This document shows, piece by piece, positions 16,212 through 25,181 of a DNA stretch of 64,000 bases. This stretch comes from Burkholderiales bacterium. GTDB taxonomy: Bacteria > Pseudomonadota > Gammaproteobacteria > Burkholderiales > Casimicrobiaceae. The position numbers were made by a program, and so were the translations under genes. The notes under the pieces are model-generated. The model saw only the letters and a list, made by a program, of their open reading frames with translations, was not told where the DNA came from and ran no database searches. Location of the stretch: assembly GCA_025354165.1 (NCBI GenBank), contig JANXNI010000095.1:1-64000 (forward strand). The letters run 5' to 3'. How positions within the stretch are numbered: the first letter of the stretch is position 1; each line of letters starts with the position of its first letter.

Positions 16212-16958
16212 CTACCTACCGCCAGAAACATCAACGTTCGTCCCCGTGACATAAGACGCGTCCTCCGACAGCAACCACATCACTGCGCGCGCCACTTCAT
16301 CTGCAGAGCCGCCACGTTTCATGGGCACGCTGTCCTGCAACCGATCCACGCGGCCCGGCTCGCCGCCGCTGGCGTGAATGTCGGTGTAGATAAGGCCTGG
16401 CGAGATTGCGTTCACTCGAATGCCTTCGGCAGCGACTTCTTTGGCGAGGCCGATGGTGAAGGTGTCAATCGCGGCCTTTGAGGCGGCGTAGTCAACGTAT
16501 TCGCCGGCTGCGCCAAGTCGCGCGGCGCGTGACGACATATTGACGATGCCGCCGCCACTGCCGCCGTGGCGCGTAGACATGCGGCGGATTGCTTCGCGCG
16601 CGCAGGAAAAGCTGCCAATCACGTTGGTCGCAAAAATGCGCGCCACGCGCTCGGCTGTCATCTCGTCGACGCGAGACTGTTGCTCCAGAATGCCTGCGTT
16701 GTTGACGAGCGCGGTGATCGGCCCAAGTGTTTGGTCGATCTGCTCGAACAGCCGCACGACGTCGGCATCAACAGCTACGTCGGAGCGCACGGCAATCGCG
16801 GTGCCGCCTTTGACGTTGATTGAGGCGACCAGCGCGTCAGCGGCCGACTGATTGCTGAGATAACTGATACACACCGCGTAGCCAGCGTCTGCCGCGCGCT
16901 GGGCGATGGCTGCGCCGATACCGCGCGAGCCGCCTGTAACCAGAATGATTTTTTTCAT
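16212..16958 (-). CDS. SDR family oxidoreductase
   Basis: A classical short-chain dehydrogenase of 248 residues. The cofactor motif TGGSRGIGAAIA is near residue 8, NNAGI near 88, the catalytic serine in NMSSRAARLG, and the YxxxK pair in YVDYAASKAAID. The C-terminal VTGTNVDVSGGR is typical of the glucose-dehydrogenase/FabG-like group. Substrate unknown. It precedes dnaB divergently, with a REP-like hairpin and a MITE-like element between them. Confidence 0.88.
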   Translation of the reverse strand: MKKIILVTGGSRGIGAAIAQRAADAGYAVCISYLSNQSAADALVASINVKGGTAIAVRSDVAVDADVVRLFEQIDQTLGPITALVNNAGILEQQSRVDEMTAERVARIFATNVIGSFSCAREAIRRMSTRHGGSGGGIVNMSSRAARLGAAGEYVDYAASKAAIDTFTIGLAKEVAAEGIRVNAISPGLIYTDIHASGGEPGRVDRLQDSVPMKRGGSADEVARAVMWLLSEDASYVTGTNVDVSGGR

Positions 16959-16990
16959 GATTTTCTGTGAATGCTACTTGTGTCAATTGC

Positions 16991-17053
16991 TGCGGGAGCG
17001 GTTCTACAGCGATTGTTGGCTGAGCGAGAAATCGCGGCAGAACCGCTCCCACA
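16991..17053. repeat. REP-like hairpin (GGGAGCGGTTCT type)
   Basis: Left arm tgcgggagcggttctacagc and right arm gcggcagaaccgctcccaca are inverted copies with few mismatches, able to form a long stem. It resembles the GGGAGCGG REP sequences known from Pseudomonas and relatives. A related element is at 21285-21393. Confidence 0.65.
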
Positions 17054-17133
17054 AAGGTGTCTGTTGCTCGGGCTCTCCTAATCACAGTTTACGAGAACGA
17101 TTGCGGCGAAGCGCCCGATAGAATCCCTTTTAT

Positions 17134-17278
17134 GGGCATCTCTAAAAATTCATTTTTTTGGGGATGCAGTGTTAGAAGCCCGGAGCGCAGCAACCGGAAT
17201 GTACGCCCTGGTACATGAGGATTGCGAGCACCGCGCGACGACGCAGTGCGCCCCACAAATGAATTTTTAGAGGTGCCC
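17134..17278 (-). repeat. 145-bp MITE-like repeat, copy 2, abutting dnaB
   Basis: The reverse complement of this stretch matches copy 1 (3743-3887) almost base for base and has the same length. Its last bases, tttttagaggtgccc, end 2 bases before the dnaB ATG, so the dnaB ribosome-binding site (agagg) is supplied by the repeat end. Confidence 0.85.
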
Positions 17279-17280
17279 TT

Positions 17281-18714
17281 ATGGCCCTAGACCCCGACAT
17301 CCAAGCACTCCGCACGCCCCCGCATTCGATTGAAGCCGAGCAATCGGTGCTCGGCGCACTGATCATTGACAACAACGCCATCGACAAAGTGGCTGATTTG
17401 CTGCGCGCGGAGGACTTCTATAACGAAGGTCATCGCCTGATTTATGAACACATCAACAGGCTGGCGGCGGACAACAAACCTGCCGATGCGGTGACTTTGT
17501 CGGAGAGTTTGCGCTCGATTGCGAAGCTGGAATATGTGGGCGGTCTGGCCTACATTGGCGCGATTGCCAACGCAGTGCCGACGGCAGCTAACGTGCGGCG
17601 GTATGCGGAGATTGTTCGGGATCGCTCGGTGATGCGTCGGCTCGCGAGCGTTGCGACGAGCATCGCTGAAGCTGCGTTTAACCCGATGGGGAAATCGAGC
17701 GAACAGTTGCTCGATGAGGCCGAGGGCAAGGTGTTTGAGATCGCCGAATCGGGTGATCGCACCAAGGCGAATTTCGTATCGTTATCGGACTTGACGGCGC
17801 AGGCGATTGATCGTGTTGAAGAGCTTTATCGTCGTGGCAACGACAGCGATGTGACTGGCCTTTCTACCGGCTACAAAGATCTCGATTCGATGACGGCGGG
17901 CTTGCAGCCGGGCGATCTGGTGATCGTCGCGGGTCGTCCGTCGATGGGCAAAACGGCCTTCGCGTTGAACATTGGCGAGCACGTCGCGGTGCGCTTGAAG
18001 AAGCCCGTCGCCGTGTTCTCGATGGAGATGGGCGCGTTGCAACTGGCGATGCGTTTGATTGGCTCGGTCGGCAAGCTCGATCAACACAAGCTGCGCACCG
18101 GGCGGCTGAACGATAGCGATTGGCAGCGCTTTACGGAGGCGTTGTCGCTCCTTGATTCGAGCCCTATGTACATCGATGAAACGGCCGGGTTGAACCCGTT
18201 TGAGCTGCGTGCTAGGGCGCGACGTCTGGCGCGTCAGGTCGGCGGTCTCGGCATGATTATTGTGGACTACATCCAGCTCATGAGCGCCTCGGGCAGCGGT
18301 GAGAATCGTGCGACGGAAGTGTCCGAGATTTCGCGATCACTCAAGTCGCTGGCAAAAGAATTGCAGGTGCCGGTAGTGGCGCTGTCGCAGTTGAACCGCT
18401 CGCTGGAGCAGCGTCCGAACAAGCGCCCAGTGATGAGCGACCTGCGTGAATCCGGTGCTATCGAGCAGGACGCCGACGTGATTTTCTTCATCTATCGCGA
18501 CGAGGTTTACAACCAAGAATCCGCGCAAAAAGGCGTCGCCGAAATCATCATCGGCAAGCAGCGTAACGGCCCGATTGGCACGGTGCAGTTGACCTTCCGC
18601 GGTGAGTTCACACGGTTTGAAAATTACGCCGCAACGGATTCGTATATGCCTTCGGCTCCCGTCCAATCGGTGCGGTCTGGCGCGCCGAAATTTGGTGGTG
18701 ATAGTCCATTTTGA
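17281..18714 (+). CDS. dnaB: Replicative DNA helicase DnaB
   Basis: Hexameric 5'-3' helicase of the replication fork, 477 residues. The N-terminal primase-interacting domain begins after LRTPPHSIEAEQSVLGALI. The RecA-like C-terminal domain has Walker A GRPSMGKTAF (about 218-227), IIVDYIQLM (Walker B) and the DNA-binding/arginine-finger region DLRESGAIEQDADVIFF. The ATG lies 2 bases after a MITE-like repeat. Any dnaB promoter must lie upstream of or inside that repeat. rplI, its frequent neighbour, is not here. Confidence 0.97.
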   Translation: MALDPDIQALRTPPHSIEAEQSVLGALIIDNNAIDKVADLLRAEDFYNEGHRLIYEHINRLAADNKPADAVTLSESLRSIAKLEYVGGLAYIGAIANAVPTAANVRRYAEIVRDRSVMRRLASVATSIAEAAFNPMGKSSEQLLDEAEGKVFEIAESGDRTKANFVSLSDLTAQAIDRVEELYRRGNDSDVTGLSTGYKDLDSMTAGLQPGDLVIVAGRPSMGKTAFALNIGEHVAVRLKKPVAVFSMEMGALQLAMRLIGSVGKLDQHKLRTGRLNDSDWQRFTEALSLLDSSPMYIDETAGLNPFELRARARRLARQVGGLGMIIVDYIQLMSASGSGENRATEVSEISRSLKSLAKELQVPVVALSQLNRSLEQRPNKRPVMSDLRESGAIEQDADVIFFIYRDEVYNQESAQKGVAEIIIGKQRNGPIGTVQLTFRGEFTRFENYAATDSYMPSAPVQSVRSGAPKFGGDSPF

Positions 18715-18769
18715 TCGGCGGTTTGGGTCATTCGTTGTAGCGCATTTTTTCCTGCCTGAACCGGATTGG

Positions 18770-18812
18770 CTCCTTCTCCCCTTGAGGGAGAGGGCTGGGG
18801 GGAGGGGGAAAG
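18770..18812 (+). repeat. REP-like element, first of an inverted pair
   Basis: The element ctccttctccccttgaggga followed by gagggctggggggaggggg belongs to the same family as the queG and tsaE copies. With the opposite-facing copy at 18846-18895 it forms a paired arrangement after dnaB and probably acts in mRNA 3'-end formation. Confidence 0.65.
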
Positions 18813-18845
18813 GTGCTTGGAGGTGGCAAGTTGGCTGCACGAGCC

Positions 18846-18895
18846 ACCCTCCCCCTCTGCCACAGCCCCTCTCCCACGAGCGGAGAGGGGAGCCC
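18846..18895 (-). repeat. REP-like element, second of an inverted pair
   Basis: The stretch ccctccccctctgccacagc followed by ccctctcccacgagcggagaggg is the inverted partner of the 18770 copy. It lies in the convergent dnaB/SPFH intergenic space. Confidence 0.65.
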
Positions 18896-18918
18896 AGCAT
18901 CCGTCGAGATTAGTGCGC

Positions 18919-20877
18919 CTACTGCACTCGTGCCGCAGTCATATTCCGTCCCAACGCCTGACCCGACAACACCATCGCGGCGATGGCGTCAATCGCGTTG
19001 CCGCCACCGTTGATTCCTGCGCCCACGACGACATTCGGCACCACGGGCATTCCTGACTTAGCCACGGCGTTGGTAATCTGCGTAGCAATCTCTTGTGCGA
19101 GGCGAATCTCGGCACCACCGAACGCTTCAACTTGCGCTTTCGCGGCAAGCGCTGTTGCCGCACCTTCCAACTCAATGCGATTCGCATTCGCCGCACCAAT
19201 CGCTTTGATTTTTCCTGCGTCGGCATTCGCAACGGCGACGATGCGCGCGGCTTCTGCTTCACCTTGTCGGCTCTGCTTTTTGACTTCTGCCTGGCCGTTG
19301 TTTTCGGCGATGTCGATGGCGATTTTTGATTCGGTTAGACCGCGCTGCTGTGCGGACACGGCCTCGGCTTCGCGCAGCGTGCGCTCCTTGATCGCGGCTT
19401 CCTGCTGACGCTCATACGTCTCGATGCGTTCGCGTGCAATTTGCCGCTCGCGAAGCTGCGCGAGGATCACTTCGATCTGCGTGTCGCCCACGGGTGAGCG
19501 TGGCGTGCCGATCAGAACTTCCTGCAATTCCAGATTGTACTCGGCGAACTTGGCGCGCATGTCGGCGAGTGCGCGGGTCTGCACGTCGGTACGTTCTTGC
19601 AACAGCTCGATCAGCGTTTTGGTTTGCGCCGTATTTTTGAAATACGCGGAGACCATCGGGTCAAGCGTTTGCTCGACGAGTTGCTGAATGTTGCCAAAGC
19701 GTTGCACCACGCGTGCGGCTTTTTTGTAGTCGATGTGCACCACGACCGAGAGCGGCAGTGTTGGCTCAAACGCGTCCTTGGTGATGAGCGAAACTTCCTT
19801 CAAATTCTGGTCGAACTTGGAGCCAGAATTACCGGATTCCCACTTCAAAATGAAGTTGGTCGTGGGCACTTCGATGACTTTGCCGGAGAACGTGTTGAAC
19901 GCGTATTTGCCAGGTAGCAAAGGCAGCTCCCACACGCCGCGCTCGCCCGTGCGCACAAGCTCGCCGTGCTGATAATCGTCGCCCGAGAGATCAGCACCGG
20001 ACAGTCCGGTGTACGAAATCACCACGCCCGCCATGCCCATCGCGATCACGGTTTTCGGGATCATGTCGACCGTGGCGAACAGGCGGTTGATGTAGTAGGT
20101 GCCGTCGGCCAACACTTGTTGCTGGCGACCGCGCGAACCACCGCAAGCGAGGAAGGCCTCGGGGTTCTGGAAATTGTCGTGTGCGGAGCGTCCGGCGCTT
20201 TGCCCGACGACGGGCGCGATCAGCTCGCCCGTTGGCAACCCGGGACCGTCGTGTACGGTTAGCACGCCGATTTCGTCGCGTACGCTGTCGATCACGAGCG
20301 GGGTGAAGCCACTGCGGTCGACGATGTCGGCCTTCATCGCATTGATCGCGGATTCGTCGCCCGTCGAGAGACCGAGCGCGTAGGTGTTGCCCTGCGTGAT
20401 GACCACGAATTGCGCGGTGTTGATGGCGTACACACCTTCGCGCAGGATTTTGCGTTGCGGGCCTTTTTGACCTGCGACCTGAAGGAAGTCGCGCACGTCC
20501 TCAAAATTCACGGCTTTATCGTTTGCGCCCAGGGCCTGCGACGGGGCCAGCGCCACGCCGTCGCGAGCGAACACATAGCCGATTTCACCCTGCGGAATCA
20601 TCACCAGATCGGCCTTGCGGACTCGGTACATGAAGGGCGTGAGGAAGTGAATGCCACCGCGCAAAAGATCCGGCTCAAACCCGGCCTCTCCGTTCAATGC
20701 GATCAGGCCAGACTTGACCGAGCCGCGCAGCGACCACAGCCGCTCACGAATGCCCACGCGGCTGTTCGGCACGTAAACAATCGACGAATACAACACAAAA
20801 AACACCAGCAGCAGTAGCGGCGTATTCCAGGAAAACACCCACGAAAGTACTGCTGCGAAAAGACTGTTCATATCCAT
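18919..20877 (-). CDS. SPFH/Band 7 domain (flotillin-like) membrane protein
   Basis: A large 652-residue membrane-anchored SPFH protein. One N-terminal hydrophobic segment is visible (about 5-32). The Band-7 region covers roughly 60-420 and includes GIRERLWSLRG and RGGIHFLTPFMYRV. A long charged, alanine/glutamate-rich coiled coil follows (about 450-600), and a glycine-rich end (VVVGAGINGGGNAID). Family members scaffold membrane microdomains; the specific role here is unknown. It is longer than typical flotillins. No NfeD-like partner is adjacent. Confidence 0.85.
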   Translation of the reverse strand: MDMNSLFAAVLSWVFSWNTPLLLLVFFVLYSSIVYVPNSRVGIRERLWSLRGSVKSGLIALNGEAGFEPDLLRGGIHFLTPFMYRVRKADLVMIPQGEIGYVFARDGVALAPSQALGANDKAVNFEDVRDFLQVAGQKGPQRKILREGVYAINTAQFVVITQGNTYALGLSTGDESAINAMKADIVDRSGFTPLVIDSVRDEIGVLTVHDGPGLPTGELIAPVVGQSAGRSAHDNFQNPEAFLACGGSRGRQQQVLADGTYYINRLFATVDMIPKTVIAMGMAGVVISYTGLSGADLSGDDYQHGELVRTGERGVWELPLLPGKYAFNTFSGKVIEVPTTNFILKWESGNSGSKFDQNLKEVSLITKDAFEPTLPLSVVVHIDYKKAARVVQRFGNIQQLVEQTLDPMVSAYFKNTAQTKTLIELLQERTDVQTRALADMRAKFAEYNLELQEVLIGTPRSPVGDTQIEVILAQLRERQIARERIETYERQQEAAIKERTLREAEAVSAQQRGLTESKIAIDIAENNGQAEVKKQSRQGEAEAARIVAVANADAGKIKAIGAANANRIELEGAATALAAKAQVEAFGGAEIRLAQEIATQITNAVAKSGMPVVPNVVVGAGINGGGNAIDAIAAMVLSGQALGRNMTAARVQ

Positions 20878-21403
20878 TTATTTCCTACAAATAGGCGGGA
20901 AACAAATGCTATGCCTCGGTTTTGGAATGGCCTTCCATTTTTGGTGTGTTTTCAGGGTTTTGTAGGTTGGGATTTGCTGTTTTGCGGTGAGTTGCACGCG
21001 TGTTCAAGCGGCGCGCTATTGGGTTCTTGATGCGCCAACTTGGGACTGGATCGACCATTTATGGGCGTTTGCGCGCGATTTTGGTGGTTGAGCGACTTTG
21101 CCATTTATTCTACTGATGTGCGGCGCTAGCCCTCGTGCGGTGGGCGTTCTGGTCGCATGGTTGCCAAAAGCTGTTAACCCGATTTAGAGGCTGGGGTCTA
21201 AATTGGGAAATGGGGTGATTTTTGGCCGGATGCAGTCGCGGTATTGTTCGCAATGCCATTCGCGTAGTAACAGCTCTCAGGTCTTGTAGGAGCGCCCTTC
21301 GACTGTGCTCAGGAGAGCACTTGCCGCGACCAACCTCCGCTTGAGCGAAGGATTGAGGTAAGCCAGCTTGGGTCGCGGCAGGCCGCTTCTACAGGGTGTC
21401 GAA
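20878..21403. other. 526-base gene-free stretch
   Basis: No plausible ORF is present. The first part would contain the SPFH promoter. The middle holds GGCGCTAGCCCT and AAAAGCTGTTAACCC, motifs shared with intergenic sequences near 23840 and 34275. The end (21285-21393) is a REP-like composite hairpin. Confidence 0.5.
21285..21393. repeat. REP-like composite inverted repeat
   Basis: The outer arms tgtaggagcg and gccgcttctaca and the inner arms gccgcgaccaa and ttgggtcgcggc face each other. The centre holds further short inverted stretches (cgcttgagcgaagg). It lies just downstream of the minus-strand SDR gene stop and may end its transcript. Confidence 0.6.
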
Positions 21404-22192
21404 CTAGAACGTACCCGGATACGAACCGCCGTCCATCAGGATGTTTTGCCCTGTGATGTAGCCCGCGTGTTCGCTGCATAAAAACGCGCAGGTGGCGCCG
21501 AATTCGTCCGCCGTGCCGAAGCGCCTTGCGGGGACGGTTTTGGCGCGACCTTCGGCTAATTCTTCGTAGGTTTTGCCGTCGCGCTTGGCCCAGTTAGCGA
21601 TCATCGTTTGCAGTCGCTCGGTGTCGAACGGGCCGGGCAGGAGACCATTGACGGTGACGTTGCGGCTTGCGATTTGCGGCTGCCGCGCAAGTCCAGCAAC
21701 GAAGCCGGTAAGCCCGGAGCGTGCACCGTTTGAGAGGCCCAGCGTGTCGATCGGCGCTTTCACGGCGGCGGAGGTGATGTTGACGATACGCCCAAAGCCG
21801 CGCGAGGTCATGCCGTCGATCACGGACTTGATGAGGTCAATCGGGGTCAGCATGTTGCCGTCGACCGCTTTGATCCAGTCGTCGCGCGTCCAGTTGCGGA
21901 AGTCTCCCGGTGGTGGGCCACCAGCGTTGTTGATGAGGATGTCGATTTGCGGTGCCGCAGCTACTGCGGCGGCGCGGCCTTCAGGCGTCGTAATGTCGCC
22001 AGCAACGGTGACCACCTTGACGTTCGGGTTGAGCGTGCGCAGCTCAGTGGCCGTGGCTTCCAGTGCCTCAGCGCCGCGTGCCGTGATGACTACGTTGACG
22101 CCTTCCATCACCAACGCTTTTGCGCAGCCCTTGCCCAAACCTTTGCTCGCGGCACACACGAGCGCCCATCTGCCTTCGATTCCCAGTTTCAT
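21404..22192 (-). CDS. SDR family oxidoreductase lacking the YxxxK pair
   Basis: A 262-residue short-chain dehydrogenase-like protein. The cofactor region ASKGLGKGCAKAL and INNAGGPPPGDF are present, as is the serine strand IVNITSAAVK. Where the catalytic YxxxK should be, the sequence reads LGLSNGARSGL, without Tyr or Lys. The C-terminal ITGQNILMDGGSYPGTF is normal. A subgroup of beta-ketoacyl-reductase-like SDRs has this pattern, so it may be a distinct active-site type and not a broken gene. Confidence 0.85.
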   Translation of the reverse strand: MKLGIEGRWALVCAASKGLGKGCAKALVMEGVNVVITARGAEALEATATELRTLNPNVKVVTVAGDITTPEGRAAAVAAAPQIDILINNAGGPPPGDFRNWTRDDWIKAVDGNMLTPIDLIKSVIDGMTSRGFGRIVNITSAAVKAPIDTLGLSNGARSGLTGFVAGLARQPQIASRNVTVNGLLPGPFDTERLQTMIANWAKRDGKTYEELAEGRAKTVPARRFGTADEFGATCAFLCSEHAGYITGQNILMDGGSYPGTF

Positions 22193-22373
22193 TGCTTCGA
22201 TTCCTTTTTCAAATGATGCCTAAAACTCAATGGCATCATTCTCGCTGAAGGCGGCAATCTGGGAGTGTTGCCTATTGCTGCTATGCAATCTTGGGCGCTC
22301 GACCACCCTCTCGATCCCCGCCTGCAGCGAGGATGACGGCCAAGAGGCGGCGAAACATCAGAGTCAGATCGCG

Positions 22374-22706
22374 TTACGCGGCAACCAACGGCAGCATCGT
22401 TCTTCTTCCGTCTGCCGCGCAGCGCTCGTTCACTTTCGCGCACTGCGCGTACACGGCGCGCTCGTTCGCGGCAGACACCTTGACCTGCGAATCCTTGAGC
22501 GCATAAACGATGGCGACGCGATGTTCGGTGGTGTGGAACCGGTCGTCGTTGCTGCCCGCAGTAAGGATGATGTCGCGCAGATCGCCGTCCAGCGTGAGCC
22601 ACAGGCTGCCTCGGGTGCAGGTGATGTCGAGGCCTGCGACGTCGGGGACGCGCAGCGTGGTTTTGTGAGTGAGGGCTACGGTGGTATTGACGGCGGCGGT
22701 GTTCAT
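22374..22706 (-). CDS. DUF2917 domain-containing protein
   Basis: A 110-residue protein. The central region ITCTRGSLWLTLDGDLRDIIL is the recognisable DUF2917 signature, a small predicted cupin-like fold common in Burkholderiales and of unknown role. It is divergent from the LysR regulator gene with 82 bases between starts, so the two may share control. Confidence 0.8.
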   Translation of the reverse strand: MNTAAVNTTVALTHKTTLRVPDVAGLDITCTRGSLWLTLDGDLRDIILTAGSNDDRFHTTEHRVAIVYALKDSQVKVSAANERAVYAQCAKVNERCAADGRRTMLPLVAA

Positions 22707-22788
22707 GGATGCGTCCTTTGCATGCGATGTGGGTATGATTATGCAGAGCTGCAGCCCTTAGCTCAAACGTTTATTTGGAATCATTGGC

Positions 22789-23769
22789 ATGCATCCAGCG
22801 AATGCGAAACCCATCATTTCAGCGAAACCGTCCGGCAAAACAGTCACCGCCAGTGCAATTGCGCGCGCCGAGTTGCCGCGTCTGGATTTGCTGCGCAGCT
22901 TTGAGGCGGCGGCGCGTACGCTGAGCTTTACGCTCGCAGCGGACGAGTTGTTTCTCACGCAATCGGCCGTGAGCCGCCAGATTCAACAGATTGAGCAGGG
23001 GCTCGGCGTGCCGTTATTCGTGCGCCAGCATCGCGCTTTAGCGCTGACGGAGGCGGGCCGCGTGATGCAGCGTGCTGTAATCGATTGTCTGGAGCGATTG
23101 CGTGATGCGACGGCGCTGGTGCGATCGGCCTCGACGCTGCGTCAGGTGTCGATCACCACGACACCGGGGTTCGCATCCATGTGGTTGATTCCGCGCCTCG
23201 CGAAATTCACGGCCAGTCACCCGCTGGTGGATGTGCGGCTGTCGGCGACGCTTGATGTCCTCGATCTGGCGCGTTCACAGATCGATGTCGCGGTGCGCTT
23301 CGGACCGATTCGGGATGCTGCGGAGCGCCCATTGTTTGAGGAGACTGTGCAGCCGGTGTGCTCACCCGCGTTGCTGCGCAATCCGAAGAATCCACTCAAA
23401 AAGCCCGCCGATCTGGCTAATCACACGCTGTTGACCATCGACATGCCCGCTGCCTTTTCGCCCACCACCGACTGGGAGCCGTGGCTGGAGGTGATGGGTG
23501 TGCCCGAACTGCGCATGAAAAACACGCTGCGTTTTTCGCTATGGACGGACTCGATTGGTGCGGCAGTTGCGGGGCAGGGCGTAGCCATCGGGCGCTTTCC
23601 GTTGCTCAATGAATATCTGAAAGACAAGCGGCTGGTCACGCCGTTTCGTGGGACGGCGGCGTCGCAGCGCGGGTACTACGTTGAGGTTGCGCCGCATGCG
23701 GCGGGCAATGCGGATGCGCAGGATTTTGCCAAGTGGTTGCGCGAGGCGGCGGATACAGCTTTGACGTGA
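22789..23769 (+). CDS. LysR-family regulator, GcvA-like
   Basis: A 326-residue transcriptional regulator. The winged helix-turn-helix lies at about 33-92 (LRSFEAAARTLSFTLAADEL, FLTQSAVSRQIQQIEQGLGV). The periplasmic-binding-like effector domain follows (about 110-315). The RSFEAAAR...TLAADELFLT pattern is typical of the GcvA-like branch. It is divergent from the DUF2917 gene, the likely target together with its own promoter; the effector is unknown. Confidence 0.9.
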   Translation: MHPANAKPIISAKPSGKTVTASAIARAELPRLDLLRSFEAAARTLSFTLAADELFLTQSAVSRQIQQIEQGLGVPLFVRQHRALALTEAGRVMQRAVIDCLERLRDATALVRSASTLRQVSITTTPGFASMWLIPRLAKFTASHPLVDVRLSATLDVLDLARSQIDVAVRFGPIRDAAERPLFEETVQPVCSPALLRNPKNPLKKPADLANHTLLTIDMPAAFSPTTDWEPWLEVMGVPELRMKNTLRFSLWTDSIGAAVAGQGVAIGRFPLLNEYLKDKRLVTPFRGTAASQRGYYVEVAPHAAGNADAQDFAKWLREAADTALT

Positions 23770-23784
23770 AATCTAGGTTTCATT

Positions 23785-23842
23785 GGGGCTGAGCGCACAT
23801 TTATGCGCTTATCGATAAGTGCAGTTTTGCGCCGCTAGCCCC
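23785..23842. repeat. Hairpin with TTATCGATAA apex
   Basis: GGGGCTgaGCGCA on the left pairs imperfectly with TGCGCcgcTAGCCCC on the right, and the perfect palindrome CTTATCGATAAG (23808-23819) is at the centre. A similar structure with the same apex is at 34162-34283. It lies between convergent genes and may be a terminator or a dispersed element. Confidence 0.45.
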
Positions 23843-23876
23843 TGTTCAGCGGTGCTTTCATGACAAAGCTGTACGA

Positions 23877-25151
23877 CTATTTCATCCGCCAATCCACTGT
23901 TTCCGGCCGACCTGCAAGCGCAAGTTTCGCGGTGGTCGGTGGGGTTTGTACGATGACTCTGCCGCGACGGATCACAGCCAGCCGCGTCGCCCGGGTTCGT
24001 AGCGCCTCAATCGGGTCCGTCGCCTGCAGCAGCACCAGATCAGCGTTGCAGCCTGGCGCGATGCCGTAACCCTGCAGTCCGAGAATATTTGCCGGGTTTT
24101 CCGTCACCGCATCAAAGCACGCTTTCATCTGCGCCTGCGACGTCATCTGCGCCACATGCAGGCCCATGTGAGCAACCTCCAGCATGTCGCCGGTGCCCAG
24201 CGAATACCACGGATCCATCACGCAATCATGACCAAATGCAACGTTCACGCCCGCCTGCATGAGCTCCGGCACGCGCGTCATGCCGCGCCGCTTCGGGTAC
24301 GTGTCGTGGCGGCCCTGAATCGTGATGTTGATCAGCGGATTAGCCACGACATTCATGCGCGCCTCGGCCATCAGCGGAATCAGCTTGCTCACGTAATAGT
24401 TGTCCATTGAATGCATGGACGTCAGGTGCGAGCCCGTCACGCGCCCTTGCATGCCCAAACGCTGCGTTTCGAAGGTCAGCGTCTCAATATGGCGCGACAT
24501 CGGATCGTCGGTTTCGTCGCAGTGCATATCGACCGGCAGGCCACGCTCGGACGCCAGCGCCATAAGCAGTTTGACGCTCGCCGCGCCATCCGCCATCGTG
24601 CGCTCGAAATGCGGAATGCCGCCCACCACGTCGACGCCGAGATCGAGTGAGCGCGTGAGATTTTCAAGTGCGCCGGGGCTGCGCAGAACGCCGTCCTGCG
24701 GAAAGGCAACGAGCTGCAAATCCAGATATGGTTTGACCTTCGCTTTGACGTGCAGCAACGCTTCAACCGCCAGCAATCTTGGGTCACAAATATCGACGTG
24801 AGAGCGAATGGCCAACAACCCCTTCGCCACTGCCCAGTCGCAATAGGCTAGCGCCCGCTCGACCAGCGCTTCCTGCGTGAGATGCGGTTTCAGCTCGCCC
24901 CACAGCGCGATGCCCTCAAGCAACGTGCCGCTTTCGTTCACGCGCGGCATGCCGTACGACAAAGTCGCGTCCATGTGGAAATGGGCGTCGACGAAGGGTG
25001 GGGAGACGAGCATGCCTGCGGCGTCAATGGTCTGTTCCGCTTCGGCTTTGATCGACGGCGCAACCTCTGTGATTTTTTCGGCGCTAACCGCGATGGATTG
25101 CCCTTTGCGGCCATCGGGCAAGTTGGCGTTTGTAATGAGTAGGTCAAGCAT
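23877..25151 (-). CDS. codA: Cytosine deaminase-like amidohydrolase (CodA family)
   Basis: Metal-dependent amidohydrolase, 424 residues, probably converting cytosine or a related base to uracil. Motifs align with E. coli CodA along the length: PPFVDAHFHMD (metal His pair), DLQLVAFPQDG (substrate glutamine), DMHCDETDD (His and catalytic Glu), NITIQGRHDTYPKRRG and FGHDCVMDPWY (metal Asp). The residue after that Asp is Cys where CodA has Asp, so substrate preference may differ. It is the last gene of the pyrimidine run, 30 bases after a nucleoside-type permease gene. Confidence 0.82.
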   Translation of the reverse strand: MLDLLITNANLPDGRKGQSIAVSAEKITEVAPSIKAEAEQTIDAAGMLVSPPFVDAHFHMDATLSYGMPRVNESGTLLEGIALWGELKPHLTQEALVERALAYCDWAVAKGLLAIRSHVDICDPRLLAVEALLHVKAKVKPYLDLQLVAFPQDGVLRSPGALENLTRSLDLGVDVVGGIPHFERTMADGAASVKLLMALASERGLPVDMHCDETDDPMSRHIETLTFETQRLGMQGRVTGSHLTSMHSMDNYYVSKLIPLMAEARMNVVANPLINITIQGRHDTYPKRRGMTRVPELMQAGVNVAFGHDCVMDPWYSLGTGDMLEVAHMGLHVAQMTSQAQMKACFDAVTENPANILGLQGYGIAPGCNADLVLLQATDPIEALRTRATRLAVIRRGRVIVQTPPTTAKLALAGRPETVDWRMK

Positions 25152-25181
25152 TCATTAGTCCTCGTTCTGATCGTTGCCGCG

